NCBI GenBank assembly: GCA_951799425.1
Contig: OX637393.1
Span: forward strand, 3,354,501 to 3,418,500
Direction of reading: 5' to 3'
Origin: Ilex aquifolium
Lineage: Eukaryota; Streptophyta; Magnoliopsida; Aquifoliales; Aquifoliaceae
Length of the DNA stretch: 64,000 bases
Shown: piece by piece, positions 1 to 12,972 of the stretch
How positions within the stretch are numbered: the stretch's first letter is position 1
How the letters are laid out: every line of letters starts with the position of its first letter
The notes under the pieces: generated by a model
What the model was told of the DNA's origin: nothing
What the model saw: only the letters and a program-made list of their open reading frames with translations
Database searches by the model: none
Made by a program: the position numbers and the translations under genes

Positions 1-608
1 TTTTGAACAAAGGTACAACAAAGATAAAAACATTTATAATAGTAACACCACATAATTATTGTTATGTAGAGTTACAATCAAATAAAAGCATAATAAATAA
101 GCAGGTCCCATACCTATAAGTGCATGACTGATGCTAAATCAAACCACAAATGAACACAACATAACCACTCCCTGGATGCCACGTGGGTTTTTTTTTGTTT
201 TGGGGGGGGGGGGGTTGAGGTGGGTTGGTGGCGGGGGGTTATAATCTTAAATGATGCACAAATCATTCTTGAAGAGTACCCATTTGTTTAAATGACAATA
301 CCATCCATATTACGTCTCAGAAGACAATCACAGAAGTGTATCCCAAAAAAACAGAGAAAAAAGAAGACAATTATAGAAGTGTGAGGTTGTTACAAAGTAT
401 TATACTCTTAAGTTCCCCTAGCCAATAACATTGTCGGTACATATCTACATCTCATAAACAAAAGTATTACACTCTCAAGTTCCTGCATTTGAGAAACAAA
501 AGGTTATCAATCTTAGAACTCTGCAATAAACACAAATGAATAGTATTAAAAAAGCAGAATAAGCAGGCGAAACAGGGACGTGCACAAAGTCTGTGTTACA
601 TTCAATGA
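1..608. other. Intergenic, no gene seen
   Basis: AT-rich non-coding sequence with a homopolymer G run near 202-214. The first ~36 bases closely match 50757-50792 in intron 2 of the Di19 gene. No exon-like segment was recognised. Confidence 0.5.
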
Positions 609-698
609 AGTAATCAAACATTAACTTGTAGGCTAGATCTTCCAGAAGGCAGAAGTAATCAAACATTAACTTGTAGGCTAGATCTTCCAGAAGGCAGA
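609..698. repeat. 45-bp tandem duplication
   Basis: A 45-bp unit beginning AGTAATCAAACATTAACTTG occurs twice head to tail (609-653 and 654-698) with no difference seen. It is a recent local slippage or unequal-exchange duplication. No gene is evident in it. Confidence 0.9.
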
Positions 699-1214
699 AG
701 CACCAGACATTAACACTAGGCACCATTTTTACGCAATGTGGTCAGTTATGAAAACAATCATGGTTCATCATGTAAAGGACTCCAGTCAAGTAATGAATTC
801 TAGACATGAAAGTATGATCCAAGGGAATGGTACATAATTGATTTTATTCAAAGAAGTTTTACTTTTTGGTAGGTCAAAATTGCCAAGAAAAAAAACTTCA
901 AGAATGACTGAATCATATGATCATTTCTTGCATGGTTAGTCTTGTGGATAACACCCAACAGATGGTGTGCTTGATCCAAATAGCATGAGAGCCATTTAGA
1001 CTGGCTGACTATAAGGGACCACATGCTTGCTACCAGAGCAAAGCTTTTAGAAGACTATAAACTAAAACCATTGCAAACAATTACCGTAGTACTTCCTAAT
1101 GGAAGATCTATCACACAAGACAAGGTCCAAGGATTGTGAATAACTATGCGGCTAGATAGCTTTAAAGGCTCAGCAACTAGTTTTCATAAATCATAAATTG
1201 TATTATCCACAAGA

Positions 1215-2890
1215 ATCAGTTTGAGAAGGGGTCCCTTTGGCACCTCTTTCAGCAAAATAGGTGCAAGGCTTGAAAAATCCTCCATAAATATTTCACCACT
1301 CATTCAATCTCGAATAATTGTAATTCAACCCAATAGAATCCACCCAAAACATAATCCCTCCCCTGTTTCAAAGAGTATCAAATATATTCGAGATTGAATA
1401 TTTTATGAGATTTGGAGGAAATGCCTCCAACTGGATGTAACGACAAACCTGTAAGGTGGGGAACAGAAATGTCCAGATCAGCTGCTTTGACTGCTATACC
1501 TTGAGCAAGTACTTGGCAGGCCTCATTTACCACATGGAAGAATACCATCTCAACGATGTCCTTCTCCAATAATTTTGTCAACTGAGTCCAAGTTCAATCC
1601 CACAATTTAGAGAAAGGGGGAGGGAGAGTAAGTTGGACAATTATTTGTAACTATCACATAGAGGAATTATATATAATATATTGCATCCCTTGCCGACGTA
1701 ACACAAGTGTAACACCAATCCAAACTCCCCCAGAAATTGTCCTTGCCTGGTCAACTTATTTTACGCTCTAGATCTGGGACAACCTTGTGTTTATCATCAT
1801 AGACATAGGACCCTTTGCGAGCAGTTTCACCTAAGCAAGCACATTGTTTGTTTAAGAAACTTTTTAAGATTTAAGCTGAAAGTTAGACAATAAAGCAAGA
1901 GGTTTATGTTTAACAGCTGCACTCGAGGTTTGAAACCCCTTAAAAAATATAGCTGCTCTCTTATCCTCTTGCATAATTGGGATTGGCATCGATTTATAGG
2001 TTCTTTCACGGAAATTCATAACAAACTGTCCCCAAGTAACAATTGCAACACTGAAACCAACAAGGCCACACAATCTGCATGTAAACAGGGAAAAGGAAAA
2101 TATATGAAGCCAGTTCAGTAGCTACAATGGGATCAAATACATACAATAATGTTGCAACATATTGACTACCTGAATGAGCCCATTGGCATTCCAAATTTGG
2201 TAATTGCCTTGTCAATCGTATTAGTACCTTGTTCTACAAGCAAAATAGCAGCTTGAGAGTAAGGGAAGAACATACTGTTTACAGCAAACCCAGTGCAATT
2301 CCCAACCATGAATGGTGTTTTCTTTATTTTCCTCCCAACATCCAACAAGTCAACAACTGCTTGGGAAGACGTCTTTTGCGTACGTACAATTTACAAAAGA
2401 GGCATGACACGAGCCAGACTGCAGCATACCCATAAATCAAATTTTGAACAGAGAAAAGAAACATAAGGAAAAATAATGACTAATGTACAACAGATACCTG
2501 AAAATATGGGCTCTGATAATCTGGTCATGAGACTCGGTCCTCTCACCTATAAGGTTTAGGTCGATAGTATGCAGCGTGGAGGTCAATATTTTTCAAGATC
2601 AGAATTTTTTTTTTGCTTTAACAAGATATTCTGAATGACAGCTTGCTGGAAATATTAGGAAAAATAAGACTTTAGAGGGGGAAAAAAGAGAAAACAAATC
2701 ATTGCATGTTGAGATATATTAAGCTGTGTTCCTGTAATACCTCTATGACGATGTCCACATCTCTAAAGCTTTCATAGTCAAGAACACCGGCGAGCAGAGA
2801 AAATGTCTTCTTTTTTTTTTCCAGATTTCTCTCGAGTCATCTTCATTCTTCCCTTTCTTGACGCACCTTTGCAAATTGACCGAGTCAAAG
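1215..2890 (-). pseudogene. AIM1/MFP2 (peroxisomal multifunctional protein) pseudogene, C-terminal half
   Basis: AIM1/MFP2 proteins carry enoyl-CoA hydratase and 3-hydroxyacyl-CoA dehydrogenase activities for peroxisomal fatty-acid beta-oxidation. Blocks on the minus strand follow the family order. At 2741-2870 there is a VNLQRCVKKGK / MTREK / GVLDYESFRDVDIVIE block. At 2170-2395 is the NAD-domain exon (VRTQKTSSQ...VGNCTGFAVN...AITKFGMPMG). At 1895-2075 the text reads FRERTYKSMPIPIMQEDKRA, at 1450-1590 EKDIVEMVFFHVVNEACQVL, and at 1215-1312 YGGFFKPCTYFAERGAKG. GT/AG borders remain at several exons, so this is a genomic copy and not a retroposed one. Damage includes frameshifts in the 2741-2870 block, degraded text after AADLDIS, and a stop in the last block. 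The hydratase half is absent; the GAA array begins about 600 bp further upstream. Family identity rests on recalled motifs. Confidence 0.8.
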
Positions 2891-2990
2891 GAAAATCAGT
2901 AAGAAACCATTTCTTAAGATACTCAAGCAGAAGACATAATATTAACCAATCTGGCCCCACCTCTAACTCTACAAATCCGAGCCTGTAAGA

Positions 2991-3484
2991 ACTTCTCAAT
3001 TACTGTCTTTCAATAGTACATGGTTATTACTATCCTCCACCTAGAATAAAGACCTAATTTTTTGGCCTTGGTACCAAATCTAGATCGGTAACACCAGGAA
3101 CCTATTTGCAGTGTTGAGATGAAAAGAGTAAACAGAATTAATCAAAGTAGTTGTAGTTTCGTTAAAATGGATTTATACCCAACTTAGACATGACCATCAA
3201 GCTGAACTTCTAGTTGAAAACTCACCGATTCTTTCTATTAGTTGCATAAGATCAAGTTTCTAACTCGAGCGCCTATAAACAAGTCATATAACCCCATCAT
3301 GAAGATCATACAAAATAAATATTTGACTAGAACTGATATACATTTTGTGACATATAATCAACCCAACTGATATATATAACACCATCACGACTAAGTTGAT
3401 GTTTTCCAATGAATTAGTAAGAGTTAAGTACGAAAGAGGATATTAATTCTTGAAGTGTTAAACTACCTAAAGTTTCACGGCACA
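2991..3484. other. Intergenic, no gene seen
   Basis: AT-rich spacer between the AIM1/MFP2 pseudogene and the purine-rich array. No coding or repeat signal was recognised. Confidence 0.4.
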
Positions 3485-4332
3485 TACACAAACTAATTTC
3501 AGAAAAAGAACAATACTAAGAAGATAAACAAGATTATTGAGAAGAAGAAAAAGAAGGATATTTAGTTGAAGAAAAAAAAAAGAATAAGAATACTAAGAGA
3601 AAACAAGAATATTGACAGGGGAAAGAAGAAATATATTAGAAGAAAAAGAACACTGAGGAGGAGGAGGAGAAGAAGAATATTGAAAAGAAGAAAAAAATAA
3701 TAAGAAAAAGTAAAAAAGAACACTTGGAAGAAGAAGAAGAAGAAGAATAAAACAATAATGAGAAAAGTACTAAGAAGAAGAAGAAAAAAAAGACGAAGAA
3801 GATGTAGAAAAACAATACTAAGAGAAGAAGATTACTGAGAAAAAGAACAATATGAAGAAAAAAGAAGAATACCGAGACGAAGAATACCAAAGGATCCTAA
3901 AATAATTATAGAAGAATATTGAGAATAAGAAAAAACAATACTGAGACTAAAAAGAAAAAGAAGAAGAATAAAAAGAAAAAGAAAAAAGCTAAGAAAAATA
4001 CTTGGAAAAAGAAGAAAAATATTGAGAAGAAGAAAGATACGGGCGAATAATGAGAAGAAAATTAAAAATAGAAAAAGAATACTAAGAAGTAGAAGAAGAA
4101 TGTTGAATAGAAAATAAATAAAGACGACAATTATTAATAATAATAGTAACAACAATGCCAATATTCAGTGTTACCATTGTATTTAAATGTGCTAGAAGCA
4201 ACATGAATGAAAATATATATATTATATACGCTCAAGAAAGACCACATGTTTAGATGCATACAATCATTTTGCAATAGAGCCATAACAGCGATACCTCCTC
4301 ACCATAACCAAAAAAAACATACATAGTAAAAC

Positions 4333-4672
4333 CAAGGATCAAAATTTCATTTCGGTCACCTAAAAAACGGAAACATTTCAACGTGTTTCGGAAATGTTTC
4401 GACCCGTTTCGGAAACAGAATGAAAAAAAATAAAAAATTTAAGAATTATTTTTTCAAAACATTGGTCGAAATATATCAAAATATCTTGAAATACCTTGAA
4501 ACATTCTGAAATAATTGTGCAAATACATTAAAATATAACAAAACATTTTAAAACATTATGGAATACCTCAAAATATTAGAATTTTGATTTCATTACTGTT
4601 TCGTTTCAGTCTCTTTGAAAACGGAAACATTTCGAATTTTTCAACTGTTTCGAAACGATATTTTGATCCTTG
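4333..4672 (+). mobile_element. hAT-type MITE, family A copy 1
   Basis: The 340-bp element has terminal inverted repeats CAAGGATCAAAAT...ATTTTGATCCTTG. It is flanked by a perfect 8-bp target duplication AGTAAAAC at 4325-4332 and 4673-4680. The interior is AT-rich with many GAAACATTT/CGGAAAC motifs and no coding potential. Eight-bp duplications are the hAT hallmark. Two more copies occur in this window (12620-12972 and 24000-24351). Confidence 0.92.
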
Positions 4673-4814
4673 AGTAAAACAAGTAGACAACTTATCTCGT
4701 TCAGCTTTAGGAAGAAGAGCAAAACAAGTGCAACAAAGACACGCAATAAGAAGTAGTCAATTGGTTTGCCATATAACTATTTAAAAGGAGAAACATTCGA
4801 AATAATAATAAAAA

Positions 4815-5230
4815 CAATTCAATTAATGAGATGAATAGCTATGAGAACTGCCTTCCCCCCAAAAAAACTGGGAACAAACGTAGATAAAAGCAATGAACGA
4901 AGTCTCCTTAACGTGCCTGTATTTTTGCTTAGCCACATCATTCTGCTCAAAAGTGTCTGAACAAGAGGACTGTTGATAGTTCCATTAGATTTCAATAAAT
5001 CAAAAAACTCAGCATATTTATATTCCCCATCCAAATCACTCCGAAAACAAATGGGTAACAGACTTGGCCACTAACCACGTAAGGCCTAGCTCTAATACCA
5101 AGTTAATCTAGATCCAACTATGCAAATAACAAAATACATGTAGAAAAGAAAGAGAGAATAAAATATTACGGCTACATTAATATTCTGTAATTGTAATAAC
5201 TAGTTACAAGATACACTATATTTACAACCC
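4815..5230 (-). mobile_element. Degenerate Ty1/copia retrotransposon remnant
   Basis: Read on the minus strand, 5050-4815 gives integrase-core-like text (GEYKYAEFF, then EQNDVAKQKYRH, then LLLSTFVPSFF and VLIAIHLIN) spread over shifted frames. It matches the recalled plant copia pattern GEY...QQNGVAERK...VPSFFWGEAV. Just upstream, about 5085-5103, the text TGGTATTAGAGC resembles the initiator-tRNA-Met primer-binding site TGGTATCAGAGC. Beyond it, about 5105-5230, is LTR-like AT-rich DNA. LTR plus primer site directly against integrase implies loss of gag and protease. The fragment is not functional. Confidence 0.65.
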
Positions 5231-8200
5231 TACTTTAAGAAAAAGACAAAATACCTAGAATGATAAACAAAGATACATACAATCTTAACAGTTAGAAAAC
5301 GAGAAATACACAAACAAAGAAAAAAAGGAATATGAAGAAGAAAACCATGTATGCCAAAACGGGTAAGAAGAAGAACACTGAGGAGAAGAGTAAGTAATAC
5401 TAAGAATAAGAAGAAGAAAAAGAACAAAAATATTGAGAATCGAAGAAAACTAAAGAATACTAAGAAGAAAAATAAGAAGATATTGAGAACATTTGAAGAA
5501 GAAGAATACCGAGAAAAAAAAGAAGAATACCGAGAAAAAAAAGAAGAATACGAGGGGTACAGAGAAAAAAGAAAAAGAAGAAGAAAAAAATAAGAATATT
5601 GAGAAAAATAAGAAGAATATCAAGAAAAAGAAGAATTCTGAAAAGAACAAGAAAAAGGATACTAAGAAGAACAAGAAGAATACTTAAACAAAGAAGAAAA
5701 AGAATACCGAGAAGAAGAATAAACAAAAAAAAAAAAAAATATTGAGATAAAGAAGAAGAATACTGAAAATAAGAAGACAAGAAAAAAGAACAAAAAAAGT
5801 GAGAAGAAGAATACTCAAGAAAAGAAGAAGAAAAATAATGAGAAGATAAAGTTTATTAAGAAGAAGAATACGGAAGGGGAATGCCGAAAAGAAGAGCACA
5901 TAAAAGAAGAAAAAGAAGAGGAAAAGGAATACAACCAAGAAGAAGATTACAGAGAAAGAAAATGGATAGGAATAAGGCTAAAAATAAAAGTAATAAAAAG
6001 AAGGAGAAAATGAGAAAAACACTGAGAAGAAAAATAAGAAAAAGAGTACTCATAAATGAAGAAGAACAAGAATACCGACAAGAAAAAGAATATTGAGAAG
6101 TAGAAGGGGTAGAAGATGAAGAACAAGAAAGAAGAATAAGAATAACAAGAATAGTGAGAAGAAGATGAAAGAATATTACTAGGAAGAAAAAGAAGAATAC
6201 TGAGAAAAAGAAAATGAAGAAAACCACGAAGAAGAAGAAGACCACTCAGAAGAAGAATACATACAAGAAGATAATGAAGAAGATTAGTGAGACGAAGAAC
6301 AACAGCACGAGAAAAACTACTGAAAAAAGAAGAATACAACGAAGAAAAACAAGAATATTGAGGAGGAAAACAAGAAAAAGATGATTAATAAGAAGAGAAA
6401 AAAGAATACTGAGAAGAATAAGAATATAGAAGATAAAAAAAGTCTAAGATAAATATTGAGGTGGAGAAGGAGGATACTGACGAATACTTAGAAGAGTACA
6501 AAAGAAATGCTATTAAGAAAAGAAAAAAAATGCTACTGAGAAGAAGAGGAAAGAATATTGATAAAGAACAAGAAGAATACTCAAAAGTGGAAAAAGAAGA
6601 AAGCGAGGAAGAAGCACGAGAATACCGAGAAAAAGAATTAGAATAAAAAAAGAAAGAACTATAAAAGAAAGAATAAGAATACTAAGAAGATGTAGAATAG
6701 GGGGAGAAGAAGAAAAAATAAAAGACGATGATGAAGAATATAAAAAGAAAAAGAATACAAAAAAAAAGTATACAGAAAAAAAATAATACGAAATAATAAT
6801 AATAGTATAATAAGAAGAAGAAGAACAAAAAAACACTGAGAAGAATAATACTTATAAAAGAATAAGTAAAAGAAAAAGAGTACTTATAAAAGAATAAGTA
6901 AAAGAAAAAGAGTACTCATAAAAGAAGAAGAAGAAGAATACTGACAAGTAGAAGACGGAGAACAAGAAAGAAGAATACTCAAAACAAGAAAAGTGAGAAG
7001 ACGAAAGAATATTATTGGGAAAAAGAATACTCAGAAAAGGAAGATAAAGAAGAAAAATACTTAGAATAAGAAGAAAGGGATCACTAAGAAAAAGAACAAG
7101 AAGAAGACTACTCCGAAGAATAATAAAGAAACAGAAGACTAAGAAAAAAAAAGAAGACGAATAGTGAGATGAAGAACCGCAACACAGAGAAGAAGACTAC
7201 TAAACAAAAGAAGAAGGCAACTGAGAAAAAGAAAAAGAAGATGAGTAAGATGAAGAACAACAACACAGAGAAGGAGGAGAAGAAGACACCGCTAAGAAGA
7301 AAAAGACCACTACCAAGGAGACGGCGAATAAAAACATTACTAAGAACACTACTAAAAAATAGACGACGAAGAACACTATCTTCTTCATAGTATTATTTTT
7401 CTTCTTTTTTGTAGTGTTCTTCTTCTTCCTATTCTTCTTCGTTGTGTTGTTAATTTTCTTCTTTTTTGCAGTCATTTCTTCTTCGTAGTCTCCTTCTTTT
7501 TGTTCTTTTTTTTTCGTAGGCTTCCTCTTTGTAGGCTTCGTATTCTTCTTCTTCATAGTCATCTACTTCTTCTCTGTCATCGAGTGTTTTTTTTTTTTTA
7601 TATAATCTTGTTCTTTATAGTCTACTTTTTGTTATTCGTAATGATCTTCTTTTTCTTCTTCTTCATAGTCATCTTTCCTCATATTCTTATTCTTCTTCGT
7701 AGTCTTCCTTCTTTTTCTTCTTCGTACTCCTCTTCTTCATAGTCTTCTTACAAATCTTTTTATTCTTTTCTTCGTAGTCTTTTATTTCTTCTTCTTGTTC
7801 ATAGTTGTCGTCTTTTTGTTCATAGTTTTCTTCTCTTCTTCGTAGTCTTTTTTCTTCGCAATATTCTTCTTCTTCGTAGTACTATTCTTTTTTGTAGTCT
7901 TCTTCTTTTTCTTGTTGGCAATGTTACTCTTCTTCGTAGTCTTCCTTCTTTTTCTTCTTCGTACTCCTCTTCTTCATAGTCTTCTTACAAATCTTTTTAT
8001 TCTTTTCTTCGTAGTCTTTTATTTCTTCTTCTTGTTCATAGTTGTCGTCTTTTTGTTCATAGTTTTCTTCTCTTCTTCGTAGTCTTTTTTCTTCGCAATA
8101 TTCTTCTTCTTCGTAGTACTATTCTTTTTTGTAGTCTTCTTCTTTTTCTTGTTGGCAATGTTACTCTTCTTCGTAGTATTGCTCATCTTTATAGTCTTCT

Positions 8201-9756
8201 TGTTCCTTGCAATTTTTTTCCTAGTTTTTTTCGTAGTCTTCATCTTGGTAGTGTTTTACATAGTCGTCGTCTTGTTCATTTTCTTCTTTTTAGTATTTTT
8301 TCTTCATAATTTTTTTCTTTTTTCCGTAGTCTTCTTCTTTGTCATAGTCTTTCATCTACTTTTTTGTAGTCGTCATCTTTTTTCTGCGCAGTTTTCTTTC
8401 CTTTTTTTCGTCGTCTACTCTTCGCAATCATGTTCTTGTTCTTCGTATTCTTGTCGCAATCTTTTTTTTTTGTTTTTCTTTTTCGTAGTCTTCGTCGTCT
8501 TCTTCTTCGCAGTTTTTTTCGAGTTCTTGTTCTTCGTAGTTTTCTTCTTATTGGTTGTCGTCTTTTTCTTCTTCGTAGTCCATTTCTACTTTTTTTTTAT
8601 AGTGTTTTTCCTCTTCTTAGTGGTCTTCTCCTTTCCCGTCGTCGTAGTCTGCCTTTTTGTAGTCGTCTTCTTTTTTTTCCTTCTTCTTTATCGTTGTGTT
8701 ATTCTTCTTCTAGTTCGTAGTCTTCCTCTTCGTAGTTTTGTAGTAGTCATCTTTTTCTTCACATTTTTTTTCTGGGTAGTTTTCTTTTCTTTTTTTCGTT
8801 GCTACTTCTTCGTAATTATGTTCTTGTTCGCAGTCTTTTTTTTTTGTTTTTCTTGTCGCAGTCGTCGTCTTCTTCTTCGCAGTCTTTTTCGAGTTCTTGT
8901 TCTTCGTTCGTAGTTTTCTTCTTATTGGTCGTCGTCTTTTTCTTCTTCGTAGTCAATTTCTACTTCTTTTTCATAGTATTTTTCCTCTTCTTTGTGGTCT
9001 TCTCCTTCCCCGTCGTCGTAGTCTGCCTCTTTGTAGTCTTCTTTTTTTCCCTTCTTCTTTATCGTTGTGTTATTCTTCTTCTAGTTCGTAGTCTTCCTCT
9101 TCGTAGTTTTCTATTTCTTCTTCTTAGTAGTGTACTTCTAATTCTTCATAGTATTATTCTTCTTTGTTGTCATCTTATTATTCTTCTTCATAGTATTGTT
9201 CATCTTTGTATTCTTCTTTTTCTTTTCATCTTCTTCGTAGTCTTTTTGTTCTTCATTGTCTTTTTCTTAGTTTTTTTTTTCTTAGGCGTAGTTTACTTCT
9301 CCATAGTCTTGTTCTTCTTCTTCGCAGTCTTTTTTCGTGTTTTTCTTCTTTTTTATCGTAATTTTTTCTTCTTCTTCATAGTCACTTTCTTCTTCCTCTT
9401 CGTCGTCGTCATCGTAGTCTTCTTTTTCTTACTTTTCTTCTCCGTATTTTTCTTCGTGGTCTTTTGTAGACTTCTTCTTATTCGTCTTCATAGTCATCTT
9501 CTTTCTTTCTAGTCTTTTTTCTTTTTCTTCGCTGTCTTTTTTATCGTATTCTTCTTCTTTATTGTAATCTTTATAACATTTGTAGTCTTTGTTTTCTTCT
9601 TCTTCCTTGTATTATTTTTTTCGTAGTCTACTTTTTTTTTCGTAGTCTTCTTTTTCATAGCCTGCTTCCTCTTCGTAGTCTTTTTCTTGGTCTTCTTCTT
9701 CTTCCTCTTCGTGATCTTCTTATTCTTCTTTTTCTTCTTCCTTCTTCATAGTATCG

Positions 9757-10491
9757 GAGGCGAATCGAAAATTTGGAGTTGAATTAAAAAATTGATGAAT
9801 AAAGGAACAAAAGTACTGAACATATACTCAACAAACTAAAGGCAATAAGGAAGACAAATACTCAACAAATTAATTGAAAGAACTAGAAAAGACACACTCA
9901 CATACAACACACTTTAAAGATCCACCATTGTTGAAGCTTCGATTGATGACCCACCAAAGAGAAACGGAAGAAGAGAAGATAACCAAGGGCCAAGGCACAT
10001 AAACTTCAGATCTGGTTCGAGATCCACCATGGTTTCACTAAGATCTAATCGTCAACTGAGAGAAAAATCTGGTTTGCTGAGCTCTGGTCTGCTCTTTGAC
10101 TCATATCTAGTATGCTCAACCGGGGTTGCTCGTCGAGTAAAAGATCTAGGGTCACTTGTCGACTAAGATTTAAGATTGCACGTTGGCTGAGATCTAGGGT
10201 CGCTCGATTGAGATCTAGCGTAGCTCTTCGACTGTGAGAGAGAGAGACGGAGGGACTAGAGAGAGAGGGACGAAGGGAAAATGTGGGTTAGGGATTTAGG
10301 GTAAAACTAGAGGAGTAATTTTATATTTATATGAATATATTAAATAATTTATATACAATTATTAATTAATAGGAGTCGGAGTCGGAGTCAGTTTTTTTGC
10401 AAAAGGATTTCAAACTCCAATTCTGTCCGAGTCGGAGTTGGACTAGAGTAAGAGACGAAGTCAGATTTTCAGATAGTTGCACACCCCTAAT
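9757..10491. mobile_element. Non-array insertion, probably a truncated hAT-like element
   Basis: A 0.73-kb island of ordinary sequence interrupts the TTC array. Its right end reads GTTGCACACCCCTA, close to the common plant hAT terminus TAGGGGTGTGCAAC in reverse. A GGAGTCGGAGTCGGAGT run sits just inside, as in many such elements. The left end lacks the matching terminus and I found no clean target duplication, so it may be truncated or nested. The interior holds a short GA run near 10236. Confidence 0.4.
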
Positions 10492-12619
10492 CATAATCGT
10501 CTTCTTTTTCTTCACCATAGTCATAGTCTTATTTGTAGTTGTATTCTTCATTTTCTTCTTAGTCGCCATCTTCATCTTCCTTTTCTTCATAGTCTTCTTT
10601 TTCTTTGTAGACTCCTTCCTTCTTCTTTTTCATAGTCTGCTTCCTCTTTGTAGTCTTTTTTATGGTCTTCTTCTTATTTTTCTTCTCTTCGTGGTCTACT
10701 TATTCTTCTTTTTTGTATTATTCATAGTGTTCTTCTTCTTTATAGTCTTCTTATCTTTGTCCTTCATAGTCTTCTACTTCTTTTTCTTCATATTCATCTT
10801 CTTCATGACAGTCTTTTTCGTCGTCTTCTTCGTCATAGTCTTCTTCTTCTTCTTGGTGTTTTTTTCTCATAGTCTTCTTCATTTTCTTGGTCATCATCTT
10901 CATCTTCTTTTTTCCCGTAGTCTTTTTTTTCTTCGTAGTTTACTTTCTTCTTCTTCTTCATAGTCCATTTCCTCTTCGTAGTCTTTTTCGTGGTCGTCGT
11001 CTTCTTTTTATTCATGTTCTTCTTTTCGTATTCGCCTTTTTTTTTTTTGGTAGTCTTCATAGTTTCTTATTCATCTTCTTTTTCTTCTTCTTCTTCTTTA
11101 TAGTCTTCTTTTCCTTGTTCATAGTCTTCTACTTTCTTTTCTTTGTATTCGTCTTTTTCTTCTTCATAGTCATCGTCTTCATCTTCATCTTCCTAGTAGT
11201 CTTCCTTTTCTTTGTAGTCTTCATCTCCGTAGTGTTCTTCTTCTCCTTTGTAGTTTTTTTTTTATTCTTCGCTTTCGTAGCCTTCCTATTCTACCTCCTC
11301 ATGGTCTTCTTCTTCGTAGTATTTCCAGTCTTCCTTTTCTTGTTCTTCATAATCTTTGTAATCATCCTCTTCGTAATAGTAGTTTTCTTTATAGTTTTCT
11401 TATCCATGGTCATAGTCTTCTACTTTTTTTTCTTCGTATTCGTCTTCTTTTTCTTCTTTATAGTCATCTTCTTCATCTTCATCTTCTTCTTCTTAGTAGT
11501 CTTCCTTTTCTTCGTAGTCTTCGTCTTCGTAGTGTTCTTCTCCTTCTCCTTCAGAGTCTTTTTTTTCCTCTTCGCCTTTGTAGTCTTCCTCTTCTACCTC
11601 CTCATGGTCTTCTTCTTCTTCGTAGTATTTCCAGTCTTCTTTCCTTTTCTTGTTCTTCATAATCTTTGTAGTCATCCTCTTCGTAATAGTAGTTTTCTTC
11701 TTCATTTGAGTCTACTTCTTTGTAGTGTTCTTCGTAGTCTTTATTTCCTTCTCCTTCGTAGCCTTCCTATTCTACCTCCTCATGGTCTTCTTCTTCGTAG
11801 TATTTCCAGTCTTCCTTCCTTTTCTTGTTCTTCATAATCTTTGTAGTCATCCTCTTCGTAATAGTAGTTTTCTTCTTCTTTTGAGTCTACTTCTTTGTAG
11901 TGTTCTTCGTAGTCTTTATTTCCTTCTCCTTCGTAGCCTTCCTATTCTACCTCCTCATGGTCTTCTTCTTCGTAGTATTTCCAGTCTTCCTTTTCTTGTT
12001 CTTCATAATCTTTGTAATCATCCTCTTCGTAATAGTAGTTTTCTTTATAGTCTTCTTATCCATGTTCATAGTCTTCTACTTTTTTTTCTTCGTATTCGTC
12101 TTCTTTTTCTTCTTTATAGTCATCTTCTTCTTCTTAGTAATCTTCCTTTTCTTAGTAGTCTTTTTTTTCCTCTTCGCCTTTGTAGTCTTCCTCTTCTACC
12201 TCCTCATGGTCTTCTTCTTCGTAGTATTTCCCAGTCTTCCTTCCTTTTCTTGTTCTTCATAATCTTTGTAGTCATCCTCTTCGTAATAGTAGTTTTCTTC
12301 TTCTTTTGAGTCTACTTTGTAGTGTTCTTCGTAGTCTTTATTTCCTTCTCCTTCGTAGCCTTCCTATTCTACCTCCTCATGGTCTTCTTCTTCGTAGTAT
12401 TTCCAGTCTTCCTTCCTTTTCTTGTTCTTCATAATCTTTGTAGTCATCCTCTTCGTAATAGTGTTTTCTTCTTCTTTTGAGTCTACTTCTTTGTAGTGTT
12501 CTTCGTAGTCTTTATTTTCTTCTTCTTCGTAGCCTTTTTCTTCATCGTCTTCTTCTTCGTAGTCTCTCTTTTCATCGTGCCCTTCTTCTTCTTCCTCTTC
12601 TTCATAGTAGTGGTAGTGG

Positions 12620-12972
12620 CAAGGATCAAAATATTGTTTCGAAACAGTTGAAACATTCGAAACGTTTCTGTTTCCAAGGAGACCGAAACGAAACAGTAAT
12701 GGAATCGAAATTCTAATATTTCGAGGTATTCCATAATGTTTTAAAATATTTTGTTATATTTTAATGTATTTGCAAAATTATTTCAGAATGTTTCAAGGTA
12801 TTTCAAGATATCTTGATATATTTCGACCAATGTTTTGAAAAAATAATTCTTAAATTTTTTATTTTTTTTCATTCTGTTTCCGAAATGGGTCGAAACGTTT
12901 CCAAAAGACGTCAAAATGTTTCCGTTTCTTAGGTGATCGAAACAATGCACCGAAACGAAATTTTGATCCCTG
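12620..12972 (-). mobile_element. hAT-type MITE, family A copy 2, inside the TTC array
   Basis: This 353-bp copy is inverted relative to the copy at 4333. It starts CAAGGATCAAAAT and ends ATTTTGATCCCTG. A perfect 8-bp target duplication GGTAGTGG lies at 12612-12619 and 12973-12980. The target is array sequence, so this insertion postdates formation of that part of the array. Confidence 0.92.

Larger units (their letters stand above)
3485..7375 (+). repeat. GAA-rich polypurine array, first block (purines on + strand)
   Basis: The + strand consists almost entirely of AAGAAGAA runs punctuated by AATACTGAGAAG-like interruptions, so purines dominate. The block is broken at about 4140-5230 by non-array DNA holding a hAT-type element and a copia remnant. 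Long reading frames here, rich in Lys/Glu or Phe/Leu/Ser, are composition artefacts with no domain. The interruption motif (TACTGAG) differs from that of the later blocks (GACTACGAAG), which suggests two related subfamilies. Confidence 0.9.

Noticed and set aside
475-726. 83-codon minus-strand frame with an internal repeat
   Set aside because: Its repeated peptide is only the 45-bp tandem duplication read in frame; no gene evidence.
3636-7562. Lys/Glu- or Phe-rich small proteins
   Set aside because: Explained by the GAA array. No similarity to any family.
8149-9512. Long open frames of 230-250 codons rich in Phe, Val, Ser and Leu
   Set aside because: They are direct products of the TTC-GTAGTC repeat, have no domain or codon signal, and appear in several frames at once.
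10397-12309. Frames up to 316 codons in the pyrimidine array
   Set aside because: Same composition artefact; runs of Phe/Leu/Val mirror the repeat unit and not a membrane protein.
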